From Patulibacter americanus DSM 16676 (GTDB lineage: Bacteria > Actinomycetota > Thermoleophilia > Solirubrobacterales > Solirubrobacteraceae), in the NCBI RefSeq assembly GCF_000420025.1, contig NZ_ATUD01000016.1, positions 18,674 through 82,673 on the forward strand: 64,000 bases of DNA. Reading direction: 5' to 3'. A program made the translations under genes and the position numbers. The notes under the pieces are model-generated. The model saw only the letters and a program-made list of their open reading frames with translations, made no database searches and was not told the DNA's origin. Positions 57,558-64,000 of the stretch are shown here, one piece after another. Each line of letters opens with the position of its first letter. Positions within the stretch are counted from its first letter, which is position 1.

Positions 57558-59882
57558 GTGTCCGCCCCCTCGCTCTACCGTCGCCACCGACCCCGCTCCT
57601 TCGACGACGTCGTCGGCCAGGAGCACGTCGTCCGCACGCTCCGCAACGCGATCGACCAGGACAAGGTCCATCACGCGTACCTCTTCGTGGGCTCGCGCGG
57701 GACGGGCAAGACGTCGATGGCGAAGATCCTCGCCGCGTGCCTGAACTGCCAGGGCGATCCGAACGCCGCGGCGTCCGAGCGCCACGTCGGCCCCACGACG
57801 CAGCCGTGCGGCCGCTGCGAGTCCTGCCGTTCCATCGCCGAAGCGACGTCGATCGACGTCGTCGAGATGGACGCCGCGTCGAACAACTCCGTCGACGACA
57901 TCCGCGACCTGCGCGACTCAGTCGCCTTCGCCCCGGTCGGCGGCCGGCACAAGGTCTACATCCTCGACGAGGCGCACATGCTCTCGTCCCAGGCCTGGAA
58001 CGCGTTCCTCAAGACCCTCGAGGAGCCGCCGCCGCGGACGATCTTCGTGCTCGCGACGACGGAGGCCAACAAGGTCCTCCCGACCGTCGTCGACCGCTGC
58101 CACCGCTTCGACTTCCACCGCCCGACGCCGGACCAGCTCGCCCGCGTGCTCGGCCGCGTCGCGGACCAGGAGTCGATCACCGTCGGCCCCGAGGCCGTCA
58201 ACCTCATCGCCCGCCACGCGACCGGCTCGTTCCGCGACGCGCTCGGCACCCTCGAGCAGCTCGTCACCTACGCGGGCGACCACATCGCCAACGAGGACGT
58301 CCTCAACGTCCTGGGCGTGGCCGACGCCGAGCTGCTGTTCCGCGCGATGGACGCCGTCGGGGCCGGGGACGCCGCCGCCGCGCTCGGCGTCGCCTCCGAC
58401 CTGGCCGCCCAGGGTCGGGACCTCAAGCAGGTCATCAAGGACCTCGAGGCCCACGCCCGGGCCCTGCTGCTCGTCCTGATGACGGGCGACCTCCCCGCCG
58501 AGCTGCGCATCAGCCCCGACCGCGATGGGCGCACGGTCGAGCAGGCCCGCACCCTCACGGGCGCGGCGATCATCCGCGTCATCGACCTCGTCGCCGTGGC
58601 CCTGGCGGCCGTGAGCGACGGCGCCGACGACCGCACCCAGCTCGAGCTCCTCCTCGTCCGCGCCGCCCTGCCGCAGATCGACCCGCAGGCCAAGGCCCTG
58701 GCGGCCCGGATCGCGCGGCTCGAGCAGGCGCTGGCGGGCGGGGCGCCGGCCGCGGCGGCTACCGGAACGTCGACCGCGCCGGCTCCGGCCCACGCGGCTC
58801 CGGCGGCCGCGCCCGCCCCCGAGGCAGCCGCGACGCCCGCGGCGCCCGCGCCTCGAGCGGCCTCCGCGCCGTCGCACGACCAGGGTGCCGGGGCGTCCGA
58901 GACGGTGAAGCCGACCTTTGCCCGCTCTGAGCGGGCAAAGGTCGGTCTCGACGCTCAGGGCCCGGCTTCTGCCCCCGACCAGGCTGCCGCTCAGGGCCCG
59001 GCCTCCGCCCCCGACCACGCTGCCGACCAGGACCAGGCTTCCGCCCAGGACCCGGGTTCGGCCGAAAACCGCGCCTCCGACCCGGTCCCGGCCCGTCCCG
59101 AGGCGCCGGCCCACGACCGGGCTCCGGTCCCCGGGCCCACCGACCACGAGGTGCACGTGCCGGCCGGTGAGGCCCGGGACGGGGCTCCGGGAGCGGCCGC
59201 CCCCGTTCAGGGTCCGCAGTCCGAGGCCCCCACCGCCCCCGCCACGCACGACCGCGGTTCGGCGTCCTCGGAGGCGGGCGGACGGGATTCCGCCTCGGAT
59301 CCCGCGCGGTCCGCCCAGGCGTCCCCCGACTTCTCGTCGCCCGCCCCGCCGGCGCCGGTGCCGCAACCGCCCGCGGCCGCCCCGACGCCACAAGAGCCCC
59401 AGCCGCCCGCGGCCGCCCCGCAGGCCCCCGCGCCCCCGCCCGCCGCGACCCCCGTCGGCATCGGTCCGACCGACGTGGACGAGCTGCTGCCCACCATCGC
59501 CGACCAGATGCCGGGCAATGCCGTCCGGGCCGCGCTCGGCCAGGCGCAGACCGTGAGCGTCTCGGGAATCGACCTCGTCCTCGGCCTGCCGGCCGGCAAG
59601 GCGTCGGCCGCGCGCCTCCTCAACCGTGAGGACTCCAAGGACGCGATCGCCGCGGCGCTCGAGGAGTTGCTCGGCGTCCGCTACGTCGTCCGTGCCGAGG
59701 AGCGCGCCGGGATGGCCGCGCCCGAGGAGCCGGTCCTGCCCGAGGACGAGGTCGTCCGCCGCGTCCTGGCCGAGTTCGAGGCCGAGGAGGTCGGCGACGG
59801 CGCGTCCGGCGTCGCGTCCCCCGGCGTCGAGGCCGGAGAGCCGTCCGAACCCGCACCCACCAGCACCAACGGAGAATCCTGA
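57558..59882 (+). CDS. dnaX: DNA polymerase III subunit gamma/tau
   Basis: A 774-aa clamp-loader ATPase. Walker A GSRGTGKTS, a zinc module (CLNCQG ... CGRCESC), DEAHML (Walker B) and the sensor 1 region TTEANKVLPTVVDRCHRF are all present, followed by domain III. From about residue 395 to 640 lies a long low-complexity Ala/Pro/Asp/Gln linker, about 200 residues more than usual. It includes imperfect 12-residue repeats (AQGPASAPDQAA-type) and a segment encoded by a 35-bp perfect palindrome. A folded C-terminal tau-like domain ends the protein. GTG 57558 or 57555 is the start. Its stop overlaps ybaB by one base. Confidence 0.93.
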   Translation: MSAPSLYRRHRPRSFDDVVGQEHVVRTLRNAIDQDKVHHAYLFVGSRGTGKTSMAKILAACLNCQGDPNAAASERHVGPTTQPCGRCESCRSIAEATSIDVVEMDAASNNSVDDIRDLRDSVAFAPVGGRHKVYILDEAHMLSSQAWNAFLKTLEEPPPRTIFVLATTEANKVLPTVVDRCHRFDFHRPTPDQLARVLGRVADQESITVGPEAVNLIARHATGSFRDALGTLEQLVTYAGDHIANEDVLNVLGVADAELLFRAMDAVGAGDAAAALGVASDLAAQGRDLKQVIKDLEAHARALLLVLMTGDLPAELRISPDRDGRTVEQARTLTGAAIIRVIDLVAVALAAVSDGADDRTQLELLLVRAALPQIDPQAKALAARIARLEQALAGGAPAAAATGTSTAPAPAHAAPAAAPAPEAAATPAAPAPRAASAPSHDQGAGASETVKPTFARSERAKVGLDAQGPASAPDQAAAQGPASAPDHAADQDQASAQDPGSAENRASDPVPARPEAPAHDRAPVPGPTDHEVHVPAGEARDGAPGAAAPVQGPQSEAPTAPATHDRGSASSEAGGRDSASDPARSAQASPDFSSPAPPAPVPQPPAAAPTPQEPQPPAAAPQAPAPPPAATPVGIGPTDVDELLPTIADQMPGNAVRAALGQAQTVSVSGIDLVLGLPAGKASAARLLNREDSKDAIAAALEELLGVRYVVRAEERAGMAAPEEPVLPEDEVVRRVLAEFEAEEVGDGASGVASPGVEAGEPSEPAPTSTNGES
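58911..58945. repeat. 35-bp perfect palindrome inside dnaX
   Basis: CCGACCTTTGCCCGCTC, a single T, then GAGCGGGCAAAGGTCGG: 17-base arms with a one-base centre. It is in frame and encodes KPTFARSERAKVG in the linker after the ATPase core. It can form a long hairpin in mRNA or a cruciform in DNA. Confidence 0.85.
58953..59024 (+). repeat. 36-bp tandem repeats in the dnaX linker
   Basis: Two units of 36 bases (58953-58988 and 58989-59024) begin GCTCAGGGCCCGGC and end GCTGCC with few differences; a third, weaker unit follows. They encode AQGPASAPDQAA-like 12-residue repeats and begin 7 bases after the palindrome. Confidence 0.65.
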
Positions 59883-60217
59883 TGCGTCAGCCGAACATGC
59901 AGCAGATGATGAAGCAGGTCCAGAAGATGCAGGCGGACATGGCCGCCGCGCAGGAGGCCCTGAAGACCGAGGAGCTCGACGTCACCGCCGGCGGCGGCAT
60001 GGTCACCGTGAAGATCACGGGCGGCCTCGAGGTCAAGGGCATCACGATCGACCCCGACGCGATCGACCCGGAGGACGCGGAGCTCCTGCAGGACACCGTC
60101 ACGGCGGCCGTCAACCAGGCGATCCGCGAGGCGCAGGAGCTGGCGGAGAAGCGCCTCGGCGGCCTGACCGGCGGCATGGACCTCGGCGCCCTGGGCCTCG
60201 GCGGCCTCGGGGTCTAG
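59882..60217 (+). CDS. ybaB: YbaB/EbfC nucleoid-associated protein
   Basis: A 111-aa protein of the YbaB/EbfC family: MQQMMKQVQKMQADMAAAQEALKTEELDVTAGGGMVTVKITGGLEVKGITIDP is the conserved part, with a helical C-terminus (AVNQAIREAQELAEKRL) and a Gly/Leu-rich tail. It forms DNA-binding dimers. The order dnaX-ybaB-recR is the widely conserved replication/recombination operon. ATG 59882 overlaps the dnaX stop (TGATG). Confidence 0.95.
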   Translation: MRQPNMQQMMKQVQKMQADMAAAQEALKTEELDVTAGGGMVTVKITGGLEVKGITIDPDAIDPEDAELLQDTVTAAVNQAIREAQELAEKRLGGLTGGMDLGALGLGGLGV

Positions 60218-60221
60218 CCCC

Positions 60222-60989
60222 TTGCAGCCGGCGCCCATCGAACGGCTCGCGGCCGCGTTCGCGCGGCTGCCGGGCGTCGGCCCCCGCACCGCGCAGCGGC
60301 TGACGTACTACGTGCTCTCCCGTCCGGACGACGAGGCGCGCGCGCTTGCGGCTGCGCTCGTGGAGGTCAAGGAGAAGATCGGCGAGTGCCGGATCTGCTT
60401 CAACCTCGCGGAGGGCGACCGCTGCGTCATCTGCCAGGACGCGCGCCGCGACCCGACGCTGCTCTGCGTCGTCGAGGGGCCGGCCGACATCCTGCCGATC
60501 GAGCGCACCCACGAGTACCGGGGGCGCTACCACGTGCTCGGCGGCTCGCTCTCGCCCGTCGACGGCGTCGGCCCGCGCGACCTGCACCTCGCGGAGCTCT
60601 ATCGCCGGGTGACCCAGGGCGACCCCGACCTGGGCGAGCCGGGCGCCCCGCCGACGGGGCCGCTCGTGCCGACGTCGGACTTCGGCGGCGACGACGCGTG
60701 GCCGACCGCGCAGGCCGACGGCCCAGCGAGCGCCGGCGGCGACGACTCCGACTTCGGCCCGACCGGCGACGGCCAGCGCCATCGCAGCCCCGTGCAGGAG
60801 GTCGTGGTGGCCACGAACCCCACGACCTCGGGCGAGGCCACCGCACTGCACATCGGCGCGGAGCTGCGCGAGGTCGCCCCGCACGTGACGGTCTCGCGGC
60901 TCGCGTCCGGCCTGCCCGTCGGCGCGGACCTGGAGCACGCCGACGAGGTCACGCTCGGCCGCGCGTTCGCCGGCCGCCGCACGATCTGA
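60222..60989 (+). CDS. recR: Recombination protein RecR, with an insert in the Toprim domain
   Basis: A 255-aa RecR from TTG 60222. The HhH motif (ARLPGVGPRTAQRLTYYVL), the zinc finger (CRICFNLAEGDRCVIC) and the Toprim start (CVVEGPADILPIERTHEYRGRYHVLGGSLSPVDGVGP) are intact. The Toprim domain is then broken by an acidic, Pro/Gly/Asp-rich insert of about 55 residues (from GDPDLGEPGAPPTG to GDGQRHRSP) before resuming with EVVVATNPTTSGEATALHI. Usual length is about 200 aa. RecR works with RecO to load RecA at gaps. It lies 4 bases after ybaB. Confidence 0.93.
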   Translation: MQPAPIERLAAAFARLPGVGPRTAQRLTYYVLSRPDDEARALAAALVEVKEKIGECRICFNLAEGDRCVICQDARRDPTLLCVVEGPADILPIERTHEYRGRYHVLGGSLSPVDGVGPRDLHLAELYRRVTQGDPDLGEPGAPPTGPLVPTSDFGGDDAWPTAQADGPASAGGDDSDFGPTGDGQRHRSPVQEVVVATNPTTSGEATALHIGAELREVAPHVTVSRLASGLPVGADLEHADEVTLGRAFAGRRTI

Positions 60990-61053
60990 GCCCGGCCACG
61001 GCGGGCGACGGGCCGCGCCCGCGCACGCCGTCCACCCCGAACCTTCGGACCCG

Positions 61054-61059
61054 TAGGCT
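61054..61059 (+). promoter_or_regulatory. -10 element TAGGCT, leaderless-type
   Basis: TAGGCT lies 6 bases before GTG 61066 of the serine hydrolase gene. Confidence 0.43.
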
Positions 61060-61065
61060 GGCCGG

Positions 61066-62391
61066 GTGCTGCTGCGTCCCAAGCTCCCGGCCGTCCGCCT
61101 GCCGCGCCCACCGGCGCTGCCGGACCCGCTCCGGCGCATACGCGTCCCGAGGGACCTCGAGCCCCTGACCACGCGCGCTCCCCACGAGGTCCCCGCGGCC
61201 GAGGGCGGGATGACCGCGGAGGGCGTCGAGCGCATCTGGGCAGCGACGGAGCGGCTCTACCGCCACGGGGTGCACCCCGCGATCGGGCTGACGGTCCGGC
61301 GCGAGGGCGCCGTCGTCCTCGACCGCACGATCGGCTGGGCGCGCGGCGTCGGCCCGGGACCCGCGGGGCTGCAGGCGGACGCCGAGCTGGCCACGCCCGA
61401 GACGCCCTTCTGCATCTTCAGCGCGTCGAAGGCGGTCACGGCCACGGTGATCCATCTGCTCGACGAGCGGGGCCTGCTGCACGTCGGCGACCGCGTGGGG
61501 GAGTACGTCCCCGAGTTCGCGGGCCCCGGCAAGCGCCGGATCACGATTGACCACGTCCTCTCGCACCGCGCCGGCATCCCGAACCTCCCGGGCGAGGCGA
61601 TCGACCTCGACCGGCTGGGGGACCACGCGTTCGTGATGGGGCACCTGAACGAGGCGCTGGTGCGCACGCGGCCGGGCAGCCGGCTCTCGTACCACGCGGT
61701 CTCGGGCGGGTTCGTGCTCTCCGAGATCGTGCGCCGGGTGACGGGTCGGGAGCTGCGTGACGTGCTGCGGGACGAGATCCTCGACCCGCTCGGGTTCCGC
61801 TGGATGTCCTACGGGGTGGCGCCGGAGGACGTCGGGCTCGTCGGCGTCTCGCACGCGACGGGGCCGGTGCCGCTGCCGCCGCTGTCCAACGTGCTGCAGC
61901 GCGCGTTCGGCATGCCGTTCGACGAGGTCACGCGGATCTCGAACGACCCGCGGTTCCTCACGGGCGAGGTCCCGTCGGCGAACGTGGTGGCCACGCCGAA
62001 CGAGCTCTCGCGGTTCTTCGAGCTGCTGCGCCTGGGCGGCACGCTCGACGGCACGACGGTCCTGCGGCCGCGCACGATCCGGCGGGCGATCGTCGAGCGC
62101 TCCGTCCACGAGGTCGACCTCACGCTCGGCGCGCCGCTGCGCCACGCCTCGGGCTACATGCTCGGGGCCCAGGCCCTCGGGCTGTTCGGGCCCGACACGG
62201 AGAGCGCGTTCGGGCACCTCGGGTTCACGAACGTCCTGGGCTGGGCCGACCCCCGGCGGGCGCTGTCGGTAGCCCTGATCACGAGCGGCAAGCCGGCGCT
62301 GGCCCCGCACCTGCCCGACGTCTGGAACCTCACGCGACGCATCGGGCTCGAGGCCCCGAAGGTCGCCGACCCGGTGCTGTTCCGGGGGTGA
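61066..62391 (+). CDS. Serine hydrolase, class C beta-lactamase/EstB-like
   Basis: A 441-aa serine hydrolase of the beta-lactamase-related (DD-peptidase/esterase) family. The nucleophile motif SxxK is SASK at 119-122 (FCIFSASKAVTATVIHLLDE), and the Tyr motif is SYHAVSGGFVLSEIVRRVTG (Y-H-A in place of Y-A-N). A late LGHL/FGHLGFTN segment stands near the position of the KTG/HTG motif. No signal peptide is seen, so it probably acts inside the cell as an esterase rather than on cell-wall peptides. GTG 61066 has a leaderless-type -10. Confidence 0.85.
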   Translation: MLLRPKLPAVRLPRPPALPDPLRRIRVPRDLEPLTTRAPHEVPAAEGGMTAEGVERIWAATERLYRHGVHPAIGLTVRREGAVVLDRTIGWARGVGPGPAGLQADAELATPETPFCIFSASKAVTATVIHLLDERGLLHVGDRVGEYVPEFAGPGKRRITIDHVLSHRAGIPNLPGEAIDLDRLGDHAFVMGHLNEALVRTRPGSRLSYHAVSGGFVLSEIVRRVTGRELRDVLRDEILDPLGFRWMSYGVAPEDVGLVGVSHATGPVPLPPLSNVLQRAFGMPFDEVTRISNDPRFLTGEVPSANVVATPNELSRFFELLRLGGTLDGTTVLRPRTIRRAIVERSVHEVDLTLGAPLRHASGYMLGAQALGLFGPDTESAFGHLGFTNVLGWADPRRALSVALITSGKPALAPHLPDVWNLTRRIGLEAPKVADPVLFRG

Positions 62392-62538
62392 GGGGCGGCC
62401 CGCGGGGCCGGGCGCGCGGGGGCTGGACCGGCGAGGACGGGGCAGGACACGTGCCGCCGCATCCTGGCCGCGGGTCCGCACGCTGCGCTCGCCGCCGGGC
62501 CCGGTGTGCGCCACGCCACGTGCCGCCCCGTCGGCCCG

Positions 62539-62544
62539 TAGGAT
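62539..62544 (+). promoter_or_regulatory. -10 element TAGGAT for lysC
   Basis: TAGGAT lies 11 bases before ATG 62556; transcription starting 7 bases after it would leave a leader of about 4 bases. Confidence 0.38.
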
Positions 62545-62555
62545 CCGCCGGGCGC

Positions 62556-63902
62556 ATGAGCCACCTCATCGACACCGGATCCGGCAGCGACACCGTCGTC
62601 ATGAAGTTCGGCGGCACGTCCGTCGCCGACGCCGAGCGCATCAAGCGCGCGGCGCGGCGGATCGTGAAGAAGCGCGAGGCCGGCCAGCGCGTCGTCGTCG
62701 TGCTCTCCGCCCGCGGCAAGGAGACCGACCGGCTGATCGCCGACGCGCTCGAGATCTCGGAGCGCCCCGCCCCGCGCGAGATGGACATGCTCCTCTCCAC
62801 CGGCGAGCGCGTCTCCTGCGCGCTGGCGGCGATGGCGATCAACGACCTCGGCCACCAGGCGATCTCGCTCACGGGCTCGCAGGCGGGGATCGTCACCGAC
62901 ACGTCGCACACGAAGGCGCGCATCCTCGACGTCCGCGCCGACCGCATTCTCGAGGCGCTGGACCAGGACCGCATCGTCCTCGTCGCCGGCTTCCAGGGCG
63001 TGTCGACGGCGAAGGACGTCACGACGCTCGGCCGCGGCGGCTCCGACACCACCGCCGTCGCCCTGGCCGCCGCGGTCGGCGCCGACGTCTGCGAGATCTA
63101 CACCGACGTGCCCGGCGTCTTCAGCGCCGACCCGCGCGTGGAGCCGCGCGCGAAGAAGCTCGACGTCGTCTCCTTCGAGGAGATGCTCGAGATGTCGTCG
63201 TCCGGCGCCGGGGTGCTGCAGCTGCGCTCCGTCGAGTACGCGCGCACCCACGGCGTGCGGATCCACTGCCGCTCGAGCTTCGAGGACTCCGACGGCACGT
63301 GGGTCGTATCCGAGGCCGAGGCCGCCCAGGCGCTGCAGGCGCTCAACGAGAACAGCGAGGGACAGTCCGTGGAGAACCCGCTCATCACCGCCGTCACGCA
63401 CTCGACGGTCGAGGCGCGCATCACGCTCTCCGGCGTTCCGGACACCCCCGGTGCCGCCGGCACGATCGCGACCGCGCTGGCCGACGCCGGCGTGAACGTC
63501 GACATGATCATCCAGAACGAGCCGCCCAAGGGCGACGCCGCCCACCCCGGTGCGGACATGTCGTTCACGGTGCCGCGCGAGGACCTGCTCGCCGCCCAGG
63601 ACGCCCTGAAGCCCGTCATCGCCGACCTCGGCATCACGGCGCTGCGCACGGAGGCCGAGATGGGCAAGGTCTCCATCGTCGGTGCCGGCATGAAGACGCA
63701 CCCGGGCGTCGCCGCCAAGGTCTTCACCGTCCTGGGCGAGCACGAGATCAACATCGAGATGATCTCCACCTCGCCCATCAAGATCTCGTGCGTCGTCCCC
63801 GGCGCGCAGGTCCCGGAGGCCGTCCGCGCCCTCCACGCCGCCTTCGGCCTCTCGGGCGAGGACACCATCCGCCCCGAGCAGCCCTTCGGGCAGTTCTCGT
63901 AG
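62556..63902 (+). CDS. lysC: Aspartate kinase
   Basis: A 448-aa aspartokinase, first enzyme of Lys/Thr/Met and diaminopimelate synthesis. The kinase domain shows VVMKFGGTSVADAERIK, LLSTGERVSCALAAMAIND, TTLGRGGSDTTAVALAAAV and EIYTDVPGVFSADPRVEP. Two ACT domains follow (ITLSGVPDTPGAAGTIATALADAGVNVDMIIQNE and VSIVGAGMKTHPGVAAKVFTVLGEHEINIEMISTSPIKISCVV), the usual sites of feedback inhibition. An internal start for a separate beta subunit, as in other actinobacteria, is possible near 63180-63230 but not proven. Partner asd is not in the window. Confidence 0.95.
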   Translation: MSHLIDTGSGSDTVVMKFGGTSVADAERIKRAARRIVKKREAGQRVVVVLSARGKETDRLIADALEISERPAPREMDMLLSTGERVSCALAAMAINDLGHQAISLTGSQAGIVTDTSHTKARILDVRADRILEALDQDRIVLVAGFQGVSTAKDVTTLGRGGSDTTAVALAAAVGADVCEIYTDVPGVFSADPRVEPRAKKLDVVSFEEMLEMSSSGAGVLQLRSVEYARTHGVRIHCRSSFEDSDGTWVVSEAEAAQALQALNENSEGQSVENPLITAVTHSTVEARITLSGVPDTPGAAGTIATALADAGVNVDMIIQNEPPKGDAAHPGADMSFTVPREDLLAAQDALKPVIADLGITALRTEAEMGKVSIVGAGMKTHPGVAAKVFTVLGEHEINIEMISTSPIKISCVVPGAQVPEAVRALHAAFGLSGEDTIRPEQPFGQFS

Positions 63903-63905
63903 CTG

Positions 63906-64000
63906 CGCGCTCCGCCCCCGAGAAGCTCGGGGTGGGGCCCGCACGCCTCTGCGGGTGCCCCGAGCCTCGCCGGGGTCCGACGCGCTCCGCCCCCGAGAAG
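63906..64000. repeat. 20-bp direct repeat around a long hairpin at the window edge
   Basis: CGCGCTCCGCCCCCGAGAAG occurs at 63906-63925 and again at 63981-64000, a 75-base period. Between them a nested hairpin pairs CTCGGGG with CCCCGAG and CCCGCA (63938-63943) with TGCGGG (63950-63955). It can terminate lysC transcription. The second copy touches the window end, so an array may continue beyond it. Confidence 0.6.

Noticed and set aside
62556..63902. Lysine riboswitch before aspartate kinase
   Set aside because: Only about 164 bases separate it from the previous gene, a -10 lies 11 bases before ATG 62556, and no conserved riboswitch core is visible.
1..64000. Insertion sequences, prophage or integrase genes
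   Set aside because: No transposase, integrase or phage structural motif was seen on either strand, and no tRNA-flanking duplication of the tRNA-Val 3' end was found.

Overview
This is a very GC-rich bacterial chromosome segment. Codon third positions are almost always G or C, GTG and TTG starts are common, and several large secreted proteins end in Lys/Arg-rich tails. MhuD-like, GFA-like, MmyB-like and AsnC-type families are present. Together these suggest an actinobacterium, most plausibly of the Thermoleophilia (Solirubrobacterales, Patulibacter/Conexibacter type). The taxon is inferred from style only; no 16S gene is present.

Layout. 0-9.3 kb: secreted unknowns, an MFS transporter, a cupin, a PHP phosphoesterase, a YqeY protein, a degenerate GGDEF-like protein, a NUDIX hydrolase and small unknowns. 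9.4-13.3 kb: a ferredoxin reductase plus fatty-acid desaturase operon with a divergent TetR regulator (DesT-like arrangement) and two DNA tandem-repeat arrays. 13.2-15.2 kb: LysR regulator, MhuD-type heme-degrading monooxygenase and flavin reductase, with a perfect 17-bp inverted repeat between lysR and mhuD. 15.5-21.7 kb: two tandem paralogous ~1000-residue secreted proteins behind near-identical promoters. 21.8-30.6 kb: housekeeping and accessory singles, tRNA-Val(CAC), the SRP RNA, and a small ORF behind a consensus LexA box.

30.6-49.6 kb is a catabolic island. Two complete branched-chain-type 2-oxoacid dehydrogenase operons (E1alpha-E1beta-E2, neither with E3) flank a plus-strand operon. 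That operon encodes a dipeptide-type ABC importer, an M20 peptidase, a GntR/FCD regulator, a short-chain dehydrogenase, an aldehyde dehydrogenase and a beta-decarboxylating dehydrogenase. Imported peptides or acylated amino acids would be hydrolysed, oxidised to 2-oxoacids and decarboxylated to acyl-CoA. A GntR-like operator sits in the first divergent promoter region. Phased Lrp-type sites sit in the second, beside an AsnC-family gene and an ACT-domain gene.

49.9-54.6 kb holds two Tat-exported amidases with an unknown gene between them. 55-64 kb holds a membrane glycosyltransferase-like protein, a DUF480 protein, the replication/repair operon dnaX-ybaB-recR (with a 35-bp perfect palindrome inside dnaX), a serine hydrolase and aspartate kinase.

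A recurring theme is a TANNNT -10 element 6-8 bases before a start codon (about fifteen cases), which predicts widespread leaderless transcripts. In several places such a promoter, or an upstream gene, leads into a tiny ORF that overlaps the next gene by ATGA or GTGA.
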